Virus record (IMG/VR): IMGVR_UViG_3300009436_000001
Span: 1-41,796 of that record
Origin: a virus
DNA length: 41,796 nucleotides
Strand: one strand, 5' to 3'
The position numbers were made by a program, and so were the translations under genes. Positions 1-8,889 of the stretch are shown here, one piece after another. Position 1 is the stretch's first letter. Each line of letters starts with the position of its first letter. The notes beneath the pieces are model-generated. The model saw only the letters and a program-made list of their open reading frames with translations. It was not told the DNA's origin and made no database searches.

Positions 1-123
1 ATTAATTTTAACTGTTCGTTGAATATTTTATTAAGGTCTATTTGATATTCTGCAACTATTCTTGTCCCATTTCGAACAGATAGATTATTATCCTCATTCA
101 AAACCATGTTTTGAATATACTTA
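1..123. repeat. Terminal direct repeat, left copy (identical to 41674-41796)
   Basis: The first 123 bases are repeated exactly as the last 123 bases of the window. The minus-strand reading frame of the gp10-like gene runs through the repeat in frame, so joining the ends gives one uninterrupted gene. This is what an assembler leaves when it closes a circular or circularly permuted molecule; a true physical terminal repeat inside a structural gene is less likely. Confidence 0.95.
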
Positions 124-227
124 GCATAGTTGGCATTATCTATTGAGTTTGAATTAATACCTCCAGAAGCAGCTTTAAATAAGATAGCATTTTCTCTTCC
201 TTGGAAGTTATTTATTACTTTTGACAT
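1..227 (-). CDS. gp10-like packaged-DNA stabilisation / tail hub protein, N-terminal part (continues at 41796)
   Basis: This is the first part of the gene whose main body is at 39762-41796. The ATG at 225-227 opens MSKVINNFQGRENAILF and adds 40 residues ahead of the ATG at 107 (equivalent to 41780), giving a complete protein of 712 residues after circularisation. The start lies two bases after the TAG stop of the adaptor-like gene (230-838), as expected for a tightly packed leftward operon. Read in the linear window alone the gene would seem to start at the internal Met at 41780, which is wrong. Function is discussed under the main part. Confidence 0.85.
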   Translation of the reverse strand, partial: MSKVINNFQGRENAILFKAASGGINSNSIDNANYAKYIQNMVLNEDNNLSVRNGTRIVAEYQIDLNKIFNEQLKL

Positions 228-229
228 TT

Positions 230-838
230 CTAATTGCTATAAAATTTAAGAACATCTGCAAGTTTTTCTTTATATAAAGAAAAAGAGGTTGTTATTTTGT
301 TTATATGAGCATTACTACCTAAATAAATATAATATAAACTTCCCAAAACTAATAGTTGTTCAGTTGTTTTATCGTAAATGTGAGTATCTGTTTCAACATC
401 TGCATTATCTACTACTTCAACTAAAGTCTTTTGAAAATCTAAATAAAATAATTTTACAAAATTATCTCCGTTAGTATCTTTATCAAACTCTCTAGCTCCG
501 AAAGTTATTTTATTTAAAGATGGAATTGATAGATATTGTTTTTCACTAATATTTAGATCATCATTTGTTGTTAAATCAAAAACACTTAGTTTCTGACCTT
601 TATTATAAATTGCTTTTATAATATTATTTCTACTGTTGAAATCAATATAGTATTCATTATCAGCAAATAAAACTTTCTGTTCTTTATATGTGGAAAAATT
701 TATGGAATTTCTTAATTTAAGATATATGTCATTATTAGCAAAATTAAGACAGCGTAAATATTCTTCACGCTGTCTTTCAGTTGCTATTGTACCAAAAGCA
801 AATTGCGAAATAGTGTCAATTAGTTCTGATACTTTCAT
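230..838 (-). CDS. Putative head-tail adaptor / head completion protein
   Basis: A 202-residue soluble, mostly helical protein starting MKVSELIDTISQF and containing a segment rich in Asn and Tyr (EEYLRCLNFANNDIYLKLR, residues about 25-43). Position between the capsid-associated genes and the gp10-like gene, its length, and the N-terminal helical look fit the gp4-like adaptor of P22-type phages or the gp11-like tail tube protein of T7-type phages, which form the first ring below the portal. I see no catalytic motif. The start abuts the upstream gene (839) without a gap, so it is translated as part of the late structural operon. The assignment rests on context more than on sequence recognition. 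Confidence 0.5.
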   Translation of the reverse strand: MKVSELIDTISQFAFGTIATERQREEYLRCLNFANNDIYLKLRNSINFSTYKEQKVLFADNEYYIDFNSRNNIIKAIYNKGQKLSVFDLTTNDDLNISEKQYLSIPSLNKITFGAREFDKDTNGDNFVKLFYLDFQKTLVEVVDNADVETDTHIYDKTTEQLLVLGSLYYIYLGSNAHINKITTSFSLYKEKLADVLKFYSN

Positions 839-1369
839 TTATATTCCATGAAAAATATTTAAATTTAAATAACAACCTGCTATTTTATTTAAAGAATTAT
901 CAATATCAACAATCAATCTATTTTTACTCACACTTATTTGTATACCCTCAATAAGTTCTTTGTTTGTAACAAAAACTGCAATATCACCTTTTTCTTCTTC
1001 TCTTTCATTTTTAGAAATTCCTAATACATTTGCCCCTATAACATTCCATTTAATATACATATTTCCATCACCTAAAGGGATAGTTAGTTTTGTTTTTTTC
1101 AATGAATCTAATTTTTCAGGTAATTTTATAGAAACTATAATAGTTTCATACCAACTAGTTTTCCAGTTTTCTTTATCTACAATAATCCCTTTAAAATCTT
1201 CTGTATTGGCAATAGGATTAGATAATTTCATACTTAAATCAGTATCAGATTCAATAAACTGAAAACATTCAATCCGAATATTATTTAAATTTCCGTTATT
1301 ATCAAATCTTTTGTCTGAAAAAGATTTGCATTTACTTAATTTAGTATGAAAAAATCTAACTATATTCAT
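839..1369 (-). CDS. Capsid-associated protein, paralogue of 1376-1870
   Basis: A 176-residue beta-rich protein of unknown function. Its C-terminal part (ISVSKNRLIVDIDNSLNKI then AGCYLNLNI) aligns with that of the next gene upstream (FSVSKNRLIIEVLAAVNDI then GGSNMNLRI), so the two are paralogues with a shared C-terminal beta module. Both sit immediately downstream of the major capsid gene, where head decoration or minor capsid proteins usually lie; that role is inferred from place only. No signal peptide or membrane segment is seen. The stop precedes the start of the adaptor-like gene directly. Confidence 0.8.
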   Translation of the reverse strand: MNIVRFFHTKLSKCKSFSDKRFDNNGNLNNIRIECFQFIESDTDLSMKLSNPIANTEDFKGIIVDKENWKTSWYETIIVSIKLPEKLDSLKKTKLTIPLGDGNMYIKWNVIGANVLGISKNEREEEKGDIAVFVTNKELIEGIQISVSKNRLIVDIDNSLNKIAGCYLNLNIFHGI

Positions 1370-1375
1370 TTACAA

Positions 1376-1870
1376 TCAATTTTTATAGGTTATTCTTAAA
1401 TTCATATTAGAACCTCCTATATCATTTACAGCAGCAAGAACTTCTATAATTAATCTATTTTTACTTACAGAAAAATCAACACTTGATCTTACTGTGTTAT
1501 GTGAACTAAATGCTGCAATAGCTGCTTCTTCAGTTCTATTTAAACCTATAAACTCAATTCCGCAAATATCTGAATTTATACCTATACTATCTAGAGGTAC
1601 AGACAAATAGTTAGTAGTACTACCATCTAAAGTTGGTAGTAATATTGACTCAATTTTATCTACATAAGTGCCACCGCTAATACTGGCGTTAGCTGGTAAT
1701 ATAGATGCTTTATGAGAATCATTACCAGCAGTACCATTTGTAAGTGCCATGTTTATACCGACACTACATCCTACAAAATTAACCCCTGTAATACCCAAAG
1801 CTGTAGCATCGTTAGGCATTTGAACTACGTTATCAGCTCCTGATATTTTATATTTTACAACTAAATACAT
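1376..1870 (-). CDS. Capsid-associated / decoration-like protein
   Basis: A 164-residue protein, MYLVVKYKISGADNVV at the start, low in charge, rich in Gly, Ser, Asn and Ile, consistent with a beta-sandwich virion protein. Its last 40 residues match the end of the neighbouring 176-residue protein (shared VSKNRLI motif). It lies 12 bases after the capsid gene on the same strand, so it is probably made in quantity with the capsid. A head decoration (cement) protein is the most reasonable guess. I do not recognise a named family. Confidence 0.8.
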   Translation of the reverse strand: MYLVVKYKISGADNVVQMPNDATALGITGVNFVGCSVGINMALTNGTAGNDSHKASILPANASISGGTYVDKIESILLPTLDGSTTNYLSVPLDSIGINSDICGIEFIGLNRTEEAAIAAFSSHNTVRSSVDFSVSKNRLIIEVLAAVNDIGGSNMNLRITYKN

Positions 1871-1882
1871 TTTAATTACCTA

Positions 1883-3160
1883 TTAAATTAATGTGAATGA
1901 ATGAATTATACCATGTTCTACTCTTGGGAAGTTAGCAACATCACCATATTTTTTAGATGGGAATTTTACTACTTTCATACCATCAAGCATTGTTACACCT
2001 ATCTCAAAACCCTTTTTATGATCAAAATATTGATCGGTAAACATAGGTTGTGTACAAATTGCCATGGTGTATGCTCCAGCACCACAAAAAGCACTGTATC
2101 CAATTTCAACACCTGCATCAGTTGTAAATTCTAGATATTCAAATTCATCAACTACTACAATATCAACATTTCTAATTCTACCTATATATTCAGTACCATT
2201 GAAATAAGTAGGTTGACCATCTTCTCTAAAAGGTCTCATCATTAGTTCTTTAAATAATGGACTTTTTAATAATCTGGTTCTAACTCTTGGTGATATGAAA
2301 TAAGTATAACCAAAACCTGTATGTCCTTTATATTGTTGATAGAACATAGGATTAATAGTAGCTTCATTTCCCATCTTTCTACCGCCTTTACGAGCCATAT
2401 CAATAAGCTTGTCAATATGATCAAGATTACAGTACCCTGATGTTCCGTCTGTATAATCAGCAGTACCTATATTTTCGTTAGCTCCAGGCTCACCTACTGC
2501 ACATCTTTCACCTACAGTTTTACCTGCTGCAATTACGTTAGTTATTGATTCTGCTCCAAATAATATACGATCGGAACTTATACCATTAAGACTTGCGTCA
2601 ACTTGATTAATACTACAAGTTTTTATTTTAGGAGTAAAAAATGTTGAAAAAGCACTAGTTACCTGTCCTTTTTTTAAGCCGTATTCATAGGATTTATTAT
2701 CGTCAGCTCCTTTAGAACCATAAGCAAAACACCATGCAAATTGGTTAATATGCCGTCTCTTAGATAAAAGAGTTGATTTAATTTTTAACTGTTCATTTAC
2801 AGTATCGTTAAATTTAAACTTAGTTTGAAACTCTGCTATTTTGAAATCCTTAGCTCCAACGGCAAATCTTGTTTCACCAATATTCATAGTGCAGTTTACA
2901 GGAGTTTCTAGAGTACCTTTACCCTCTAAAGTTTCTTCCCCATAAACTTCGTTTACAAGACCATTGTAAGTTAAACTATATGTTATCTGTTCACCATCAC
3001 CTTTTGCAAGACTGGATTTCTTCATTATCATTGAGTTACCAGAATCACCCATATATCTTTTAAACGGGTCTTCCAATATCATATCTTCAAGAAAAGGAGT
3101 TACTATATTATTTAAAAATTTATCCTTATCTTTTTGAGTTGTAAAATCAAAAATTGACAT
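1883..3160 (-). CDS. Major capsid protein, N4gp56 / DUF4043-like
   Basis: A 425-residue protein with the profile of the N4 gp56/DUF4043 capsid family. The N-terminal part has the pattern KKSSLAKGDGEQITYSL, then an LEGKGTLET segment (about residues 78-86), then a Gly-rich RFAVGAKDF block (about 97-105), and the C-terminal half has a conserved-looking DIVVVDEFEYLE stretch and GAGAYTMAICTQPMF. These families form the HK97-fold shell. The neighbours fit: scaffold-like and portal genes lie upstream and decoration-like genes downstream. It is preceded by a 113-base gap, the largest in this part of the operon. Start ATG follows an AAAGGT-like ribosome binding site. Confidence 0.85.
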   Translation of the reverse strand: MSIFDFTTQKDKDKFLNNIVTPFLEDMILEDPFKRYMGDSGNSMIMKKSSLAKGDGEQITYSLTYNGLVNEVYGEETLEGKGTLETPVNCTMNIGETRFAVGAKDFKIAEFQTKFKFNDTVNEQLKIKSTLLSKRRHINQFAWCFAYGSKGADDNKSYEYGLKKGQVTSAFSTFFTPKIKTCSINQVDASLNGISSDRILFGAESITNVIAAGKTVGERCAVGEPGANENIGTADYTDGTSGYCNLDHIDKLIDMARKGGRKMGNEATINPMFYQQYKGHTGFGYTYFISPRVRTRLLKSPLFKELMMRPFREDGQPTYFNGTEYIGRIRNVDIVVVDEFEYLEFTTDAGVEIGYSAFCGAGAYTMAICTQPMFTDQYFDHKKGFEIGVTMLDGMKVVKFPSKKYGDVANFPRVEHGIIHSFTLI

Positions 3161-3273
3161 TATTTTTACCTTTATTAATTAATATTAAATTTTTAGTTCT
3201 AATATTTCTAATAGGTAAATAAATATGGATTTTAAAAGTAAGTATACACGCTTTTAATAAACTTAATTTATGT

Positions 3274-4209
3274 CTATCTTAAAATATTTAAGCTTTTCAA
3301 TAAGCTTTTATCATGTTCACTACACACTCGATTAGAATAATTACTATCGCTTAAAGAATATCTAGCTTTTATATGCTTATTATCGTCATCTTCAAATTTG
3401 TTGTCAACACTTTGTTTAGAATTATTAATTTCCTCATTAAGTTTTGATATTTGATCATGAAGATCGGCTACATATTTGAAAACATTTTTATGTTTTTTTA
3501 ATCCTGACTCAAATAGATTTCTATAATCCTGACCTAACATCAATAGTTTTTCTATACTATCAGTAGGTTCTGCTTCTTCTAGATAATCTAAAAGACTCTG
3601 TCTTTCTTCCACATCCAATAAATGTACTGAATCAAAAAAAGCTTTATAATTAGCTTCCAAATCTTTTGACTTATTATACTTTTTAAAATTAACAAATTCA
3701 TTCTCTAGTTTTTCAAGAATTGTTTTTGATTTATTATCAGTTTTTACTTCATCTTTAGCTTCTAAATCTTCCTCATTAAACTCAAAAACTGATTTCAATT
3801 TATCAATAGCAGTATTAAGTTCTATTTCCTCAAGTAAAGTATTATCTGGATTTAGAAGACTATTTTTCAATTCTTCTAAAGTAGAATTGAATTTCTTTTT
3901 ACTTAAAACAAGTTTCTGATTGGAATTTTGATAACTTCTTTTTGTATCATTTAAAGCTTTTTCTTTACTTGATAATTCTTTTTTTAAATTCTCAAATTCA
4001 TTTTCAGGAAGTTCTTGTTTTACCTTCTCTGTTTTTTTATCAGAAGTTTCCTGCTTGATATCATCTTGTTCTTTATCCAAATCTACATTTTCAGTTTTAA
4101 TTTCAACTTCCTTAACAGATTCGTCCAATTTAACATTGGATTTTTTATTGTTTTCTATTTCATTAACTTTATTGAAAATATCATCTAAACTTATTCCATT
4201 ATTTTCCAT
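3274..4209 (-). CDS. Scaffolding-like coiled-coil protein
   Basis: A 311-residue, highly charged (Glu/Lys/Asp/Asn) protein starting MENNGISLDDIFNKVNEI. It is dominated by heptad-like helical segments (about residues 70-130 and 250-290) and lacks hydrophobic core patterns, as seen in scaffolding proteins that lie between portal and capsid genes. The open frame extends to 4263, but the ATG at 4209 is preferred: it follows a GGAGGA ribosome binding site, overlaps the portal stop by only 11 bases, and gives an acidic scaffold-type N-terminus. The C-terminus is more basic (SNRVCSEHDKSLLKSLN), which in scaffolds contacts coat protein. The role is inferred from composition and order. Confidence 0.7.
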   Translation of the reverse strand: MENNGISLDDIFNKVNEIENNKKSNVKLDESVKEVEIKTENVDLDKEQDDIKQETSDKKTEKVKQELPENEFENLKKELSSKEKALNDTKRSYQNSNQKLVLSKKKFNSTLEELKNSLLNPDNTLLEEIELNTAIDKLKSVFEFNEEDLEAKDEVKTDNKSKTILEKLENEFVNFKKYNKSKDLEANYKAFFDSVHLLDVEERQSLLDYLEEAEPTDSIEKLLMLGQDYRNLFESGLKKHKNVFKYVADLHDQISKLNEEINNSKQSVDNKFEDDDNKHIKARYSLSDSNYSNRVCSEHDKSLLKSLNILR

Positions 4210-5968
4210 TAGTTTGTTCCTCCATATTTGGCATTGCTCCTTGTTGTAATTGCATTTTCTCAATTAAAACTCTTTTATACTCATTAGATAACTTATAACT
4301 GTTAATCTCACCCATACCAGATTGTTGTAAAAATAGAGGTGAAGATAATAGAAGATCAGCTACACCGCTTGTTAATATACTATTAAACAATTCTTTTTCT
4401 TCCTCAATACTGGAGCTGAAATTAGGTGATGTTGTTGGATACACCTCAAAATTAAGTAATGAAATATCACTATCAAGAACAACACTGTCCTGTTTGCCCT
4501 CATTATAATAGTTTAACACCTGTTTAAAGTTTTCTATTCCCTTTAACGTATCAAGCATTAAACGCCCCTCGGAAGTAAGCATATATTCATAAGCTAAAAC
4601 TAAAGGATTTTGAGCATTTAAAGTAGTATTAACCCTATTTTGTATTGCTATCCCACTTTCAGCATTAGTAGGTTTACCTGCAAAATCGTCAAATAATCCA
4701 GATAGATTTTGAAATTCACGATTAATCATATCAAGAGATTTTAATATACCTTGAATATCATTACTATTATCTACTATTTTAATATCGTCAGGACCGCATT
4801 TTACAAAACCTCTTTTCTTTTTAGTTTCTACCTCTAAACTTTTTCTAAGTTCATCCCAATTGAAATTAGCATTATTAGGATTTATAAAGGTTGTTTTTGA
4901 ATTGGAATAATGAAATAATTTAGATATTTCCACATTCCATAAATCCTGCAACTCCAACATATAATTAGTAGTTCCTATAAAATCACCTCTATGATTTCTA
5001 CTATAAATCATAGGAACATAGGGAAAAAATACTTGATTAGGAACTTGTTCGGAAATTGCACCATGATAAATTAGTAAATCTTCACAAAAAACAGTTTTGA
5101 ATATTCTAGTTCCTGTTTTAGTCTCTACCTTTCCAGTAGCTTTTCTTTTTACCAAATCTTCATTAAAGGTTGAAAAAACAACATTTTCAAATTCCTGATA
5201 AGTATTGTCTATTTGTCTTTCGTTTTTTTCAGTAGATTTAACATCACCGACAGCTTCAAAATACTTATCATTTTTTTTAACATATAATTCAACAATTCTT
5301 ATTGATTTACCATGAACCCAAGTATCTACTGGTATTTCTGAAAAATCACCAAAATAATTTGGAGTACTGCTGCCGTTTCTATCAACCATCTCTTGGAATT
5401 TTGAAGCGTATTTAGGAAAAAGCTGTTTTAAAGTAATGTTATTTACAAAATAACTTCTTGCCATTACGTTTTGATTTTCAAGCCTAGGGCTTAAATCATC
5501 AGGGTCTGGAAACATTTCTCTAGCATTTGGCGATTCATACCAGAATCTATTATCTCTATAATAGAAATGCGACCATCCAATACCGCTAGAAAGAGCCGAT
5601 AAACATTTTAAACTTGAGAAAAATGTGTGGTTATTTTGAGTTTGAATATTAAAAGCCCAATTTTTAATATAATTAGCTATGTTAAATTGATATTGTGAAT
5701 TTGAAACTGGTAAAAAACCTACTCTTTTACCGCTTTTTATTAAAATACTTAAATAACGATCTATAATAGGTTTTATTCTATTTACAGTAATAGGTTTACA
5801 TCCGATTTCTTCCAAACCTAATTTGTCAGTGAGATTGTTCCACTGATTATTATAATAGTAATCAAGATTTACGATATCGTTTTCTAACCAACGTTTTCTA
5901 ATTTGAGAATCTGATAAATATCTAAATATCTCTTTTGACTCATCTAATAAATCTTCTTTTTTTGTCAT
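4199..5968 (-). CDS. Portal protein, P22-like
   Basis: A 589-residue protein with the features of the P22-type portal family: an N-terminal helical part (EIFRYLSDSQIRKRWLEND), the YFVNNITLKQLFPKYASKF segment near residue 172, the IRIVELYVKKNDKYFEAVG strand region near 224, and a helical C-terminal third ending MEEQTNGK. Portals form the dodecameric ring at one capsid vertex through which DNA is packaged and ejected. The gene lies between small virion-type genes and the scaffold and overlaps the scaffold start by 11 bases. The next gene upstream ends on its first base (ATTATGAC overlap), indicating coupled translation. Confidence 0.8.
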   Translation of the reverse strand: MTKKEDLLDESKEIFRYLSDSQIRKRWLENDIVNLDYYYNNQWNNLTDKLGLEEIGCKPITVNRIKPIIDRYLSILIKSGKRVGFLPVSNSQYQFNIANYIKNWAFNIQTQNNHTFFSSLKCLSALSSGIGWSHFYYRDNRFWYESPNAREMFPDPDDLSPRLENQNVMARSYFVNNITLKQLFPKYASKFQEMVDRNGSSTPNYFGDFSEIPVDTWVHGKSIRIVELYVKKNDKYFEAVGDVKSTEKNERQIDNTYQEFENVVFSTFNEDLVKRKATGKVETKTGTRIFKTVFCEDLLIYHGAISEQVPNQVFFPYVPMIYSRNHRGDFIGTTNYMLELQDLWNVEISKLFHYSNSKTTFINPNNANFNWDELRKSLEVETKKKRGFVKCGPDDIKIVDNSNDIQGILKSLDMINREFQNLSGLFDDFAGKPTNAESGIAIQNRVNTTLNAQNPLVLAYEYMLTSEGRLMLDTLKGIENFKQVLNYYNEGKQDSVVLDSDISLLNFEVYPTTSPNFSSSIEEEKELFNSILTSGVADLLLSSPLFLQQSGMGEINSYKLSNEYKRVLIEKMQLQQGAMPNMEEQTNGK

Positions 5969-6327
5969 TATTCTAATAACTCATATCCTATTATAATACA
6001 CGAAAACTTTTCACTATAAGATTCACTCTTACAAACTAAATTATCGCCGTCAAACATTGTGTGTTCTGCTATAACTGAACTGTTTCCTTTAGTTACCATT
6101 AATAAATCTATTGTCTGATTAGGTGTAATTAATAATTTATAGCAAAGATAACCCTCTTCAATAGGATTTTTTAATAAGCAGATTTCTTCTAACGTTATAC
6201 GAATATTATTATCAGTAATATTCGTACAACGTATAGAAGTTATAATACTTTTATTTTCAGCACTATATAATGTAGTTTTAGAATCTGATATGTTTTTAAA
6301 ATTAAATTTAAAGTCAGATATAAACAT
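5968..6327 (-). CDS. Small beta-rich virion-type protein
   Basis: A 119-residue protein whose pattern is nearly all beta strand (SIRCTNITDNNIRITLEEI, then LITPNQTIDLLMVTKG, then SCIIIGYELLE). This resembles small head or collar proteins with an Ig-like sandwich found beside portal genes of podoviruses, but I cannot name a family. The stop TAA overlaps the portal ATG. No signal peptide is present. Confidence 0.7.
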   Translation of the reverse strand: MFISDFKFNFKNISDSKTTLYSAENKSIITSIRCTNITDNNIRITLEEICLLKNPIEEGYLCYKLLITPNQTIDLLMVTKGNSSVIAEHTMFDGDNLVCKSESYSEKFSCIIIGYELLE

Positions 6328-6331
6328 TAGT

Positions 6332-6559
6332 TTAACAAATTATATTTTCTATAATTTGTTTCATTTCTAACAATTTAGATTTGAATAACTCTATGTCTTC
6401 TTCACTAACATTTTCTTTTTTTCCTTTTTTTAAGGCTATAAACATTAAACCTTGTTTTATAAACTCATTTAGAGCTTGAAATTGAGATAAATTACTATTT
6501 AACTCTGAAATATCATATATTTCTTTTAAACTTTCTATTTTTTCAGTTTGACTTTCCAT
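6332..6559 (-). CDS. Small helical protein of unknown function
   Basis: A 75-residue acidic and lysine-rich protein (MESQTEKIESLKEIYDISEL) predicted to be helical throughout. It sits four bases upstream of the next gene in the late operon. I do not recognise it. Size and position suggest a small virion or assembly factor rather than an enzyme. Confidence 0.65.
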   Translation of the reverse strand: MESQTEKIESLKEIYDISELNSNLSQFQALNEFIKQGLMFIALKKGKKENVSEEDIELFKSKLLEMKQIIENIIC

Positions 6560-6563
6560 GTAA

Positions 6564-6755
6564 CTAACCTAATATTTTTTCTAAAGCATTTATTTGTTCT
6601 TTAAGAGAATTAATTTCATTATTAATACTGGTTTTTCTTACTTCTGTAGCAAGGATTGGTTCATTAGAAAGATAAAGAACGCATTCACTATATATAGCTT
6701 GCACATGTATTGGAATACTTTTTAAAATATCTGCTGGGTTTTGATTTTCGTTCAT
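6564..6755 (-). CDS. Small helical protein of unknown function
   Basis: A 63-residue protein starting MNENQNPADILKSIPIHVQ with a C-terminal coiled-coil-like stretch (NNEINSLKEQINALEKILG). The frame is open to a TTG at 6770, but the ATG at 6755 has a GAGAG-type ribosome binding site and is preferred. It follows the pattern of consecutive small helical genes in this part of the operon. Function unknown. Confidence 0.6.
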   Translation of the reverse strand: MNENQNPADILKSIPIHVQAIYSECVLYLSNEPILATEVRKTSINNEINSLKEQINALEKILG

Positions 6756-6809
6756 AGATTTTACTCTCAAAAGTTAAAAATTACTAAGTAATATAAATTA
6801 ATTTATTTT

Positions 6810-7088
6810 TTAATCAATTAATTTATTAGGCGGCACGTAAGCGGCTAAAAATTCCCTGATTCTCGCTATATCATCATCAAGCTCTAATAATGTTATTTCT
6901 GCTGCATTTTTTAGTTCAATAAGTTTTGGACTATTTAAATCTACATCACTATTAAATATTTGACCTGCCCAGTTACGCAAGCTATCAGAATCTGACATAA
7001 ACCACTTAAGATAATTCATCGCTTTTGGATTCATTGGTTTTAGTAGTTGTGAAATTGAATTAATTTGTGTTATATTTTTTTCAGACAT
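6810..7088 (-). CDS. Small hypothetical protein downstream of the S74 fibre gene
   Basis: A 92-residue helical, acidic protein (MSEKNITQINSISQLLKPMN). It begins one base after the S74-domain fibre gene ends, so the two are probably translated together, and a fibre-assembly or fibre-attachment role would fit. No family is recognised. A Pro-rich turn near the C-terminus (YVPPNKLID) is the only distinctive motif. Confidence 0.65.
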   Translation of the reverse strand: MSEKNITQINSISQLLKPMNPKAMNYLKWFMSDSDSLRNWAGQIFNSDVDLNSPKLIELKNAAEITLLELDDDIARIREFLAAYVPPNKLID

Positions 7089-7089
7089 T

Positions 7090-8889
7090 TTATACCTTAT
7101 TTTCTAATTGTTGAATTCGAGAAAGACAGTTTTGTAAAGCGCATAGTGCCATATCAAAAAGGCGCATTTTTGAAATAGTAGGGCAATCTTCATAAGTACC
7201 ATATACAAAAACATTTATCGTTTCGTTACTTAATTCTAACATAAAATCAGCTTTAATAGTAATTTTATTCTCTATAACTGACAGTACTACACCTTGAAAA
7301 CCTTGCTGTTCTGTGATTATTTGTATTTTTTTATCTGTAATATTAGGATAATCTTGTTCGGCATTTTCAATAACTACAACAATAGTGCTACTATCTAACA
7401 AAGTTGCAGTGCCGAGTTTCATAATATTAGGCGCAAATTTGAATTCTTGAGTCTGTACATAATCAGGTAGAAAATCCTTTATCTCTTCGGATATCATCCC
7501 ATAATAATCACCGCTTCCATCAAGAGCAGGATCTTTGTAGCTATACTTAACTGTCGGTAAACTTTGGATTATGTTTGCCGCTTCAATTTGTACAACTTCA
7601 CCAGTTGCTATAATATTTTTGATATTTTTTGAACTCCAAGCGTTAAATTCTGATGATCTAATACGACCGTAGCATATTATGTCGTATTGCGGACTATCAG
7701 TAGAAGAGCCTGTATTACCATCGCTAGTAAGATGGCCATAAGTCCCATATTCGTTAATATAACTTGTATATGAATTGTTTACTGTAATACCACGGGAAAA
7801 TAGCATAGGATTTGCTGAGTCATTTATGCTCATATATTGTAGTTTGTCATTAATTGGAGCTACTCTATTATTTATTTCCACAACGACAAAATTTTTATTA
7901 GCACCATCATACAAGTCTACAGGATCAGCTAAATAAGTGATTTTATTTGAATTTAGATTAAGCCCACTGCTAGTTAATCTCATAAATTCATTTTCTCCAC
8001 TAATCCACCTAAAACCACCTACTCCTTTAAATTGAATGCCATCTATTACCGAATCATAAAACATACCATGATTTGTATCGTTATAATTTCTTAACCAAAT
8101 TCCTAAATCTGTCATATATATAGGTTGTCCAAAACTAATATTATTACCAGTTGTGGTAGATATTGTATTTCCTGAAAAACTTATATTTCCTAATGGATTA
8201 ACCCAAGAACCAGAGCCATTAAGATATAAAGAACTATCTGCAGGATAACCAGCTAACGCGTTTATCGGTATATTGTTAAACATACTATTTAATTGTCCTA
8301 CATTTACCGCATCACTAGTTAAAACACCATCAGCTAAATTAGTTATTTTGTTTGAGTTTAGTGATAAATTACCTGTGGGTACTGCAAAACTATCTAAAGT
8401 ATAAGCTTTTACTGTCGTTTCTAAATCCGTAATGCTTGATGATAACCAAGTATGATTATCAACGTAAGTTATAATATCGGTAAACTGACCATTTAATTGC
8501 CCCAGATTTATCGCATCACTAGTTAAAACACCATCCGCTAAATTAGTGATTTTATTTGAGTTTAATGAAACATTTTTAAAAAAGAATAAACTAGCGCTTT
8601 GTTCATCATATTTAAAAATATCGGTGCTAGTTCCAAACTTATCATAGGTCATTAAGCTAAAATTTCCATACGTAGAACCTGAGGTCAGCTCATGTTTGAA
8701 ATGGAATCCTTTTAAAGAGGTACTAGCAAAAGCTAAACTAGTAGAAGGAAAAACACTTGCCGTAGACGCAAAACTATTCAATAGCAATAGATTAGCTTCA
8801 TTATTAATCTGATCGGTATTGTATCTTAATAACTGTTCATCACCTAAAATATCAATTGTTGGATCAAGTGCTTTCAAAAATAACGGCAT
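7090..8889 (-). CDS. Tail fibre with C-terminal S74 intramolecular chaperone domain
   Basis: A 599-residue fibre. Three copies of a stem repeat of the type LNSNKITNLADGVLTSDA occur at about residues 107-133, 175-202 and 310-335, the classic trimeric fibre repeat. The peptidase S74 chaperone domain begins near residue 403 (CYGRIRSSEFNAWSSKNIKN). The expected Ser-Lys dyad spacing is present (Ser419 and Lys424), followed by the GMISEEI motif at 464. Such domains trimerise the fibre and then cleave themselves off. The protein ends in a coiled-coil segment (ALCALQNCLSRIQQLENKV). The start overlaps the stop of the preceding small gene in a TAATG arrangement. It is a good candidate for host receptor binding. 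Confidence 0.85.
   Translation of the reverse strand: MPLFLKALDPTIDILGDEQLLRYNTDQINNEANLLLLNSFASTASVFPSTSLAFASTSLKGFHFKHELTSGSTYGNFSLMTYDKFGTSTDIFKYDEQSASLFFFKNVSLNSNKITNLADGVLTSDAINLGQLNGQFTDIITYVDNHTWLSSSITDLETTVKAYTLDSFAVPTGNLSLNSNKITNLADGVLTSDAVNVGQLNSMFNNIPINALAGYPADSSLYLNGSGSWVNPLGNISFSGNTISTTTGNNISFGQPIYMTDLGIWLRNYNDTNHGMFYDSVIDGIQFKGVGGFRWISGENEFMRLTSSGLNLNSNKITYLADPVDLYDGANKNFVVVEINNRVAPINDKLQYMSINDSANPMLFSRGITVNNSYTSYINEYGTYGHLTSDGNTGSSTDSPQYDIICYGRIRSSEFNAWSSKNIKNIIATGEVVQIEAANIIQSLPTVKYSYKDPALDGSGDYYGMISEEIKDFLPDYVQTQEFKFAPNIMKLGTATLLDSSTIVVVIENAEQDYPNITDKKIQIITEQQGFQGVVLSVIENKITIKADFMLELSNETINVFVYGTYEDCPTISKMRLFDMALCALQNCLSRIQQLENKV
8308..8360. repeat. Fibre stem repeat, copy encoding residues about 178-195
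   Basis: A 53-base stretch almost identical to 8512-8564 (few differences). Both encode the LNSNKITNLADG-type stem repeat of the S74 fibre. Such near-identical DNA blocks allow recombination that shortens or lengthens the fibre shaft. Confidence 0.8.
8512..8564. repeat. Fibre stem repeat, copy encoding residues about 110-127
   Basis: Partner of the repeat at 8308-8360, in the same orientation within the same gene. High nucleotide identity, including silent positions, points to recent duplication or gene conversion. Confidence 0.8.

Noticed and set aside
1-123. Physical direct terminal repeat used for packaging
   Set aside because: The repeat lies inside a gene that reads through it in frame, which fits circular assembly closure better; the sequence alone cannot exclude a real repeat.
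3241-3270. Possible promoter ahead of the major capsid gene
   Set aside because: A TATACT box (minus strand, 3241-3246) exists, but no acceptable minus-35 hexamer or TGn extension is found at correct spacing.
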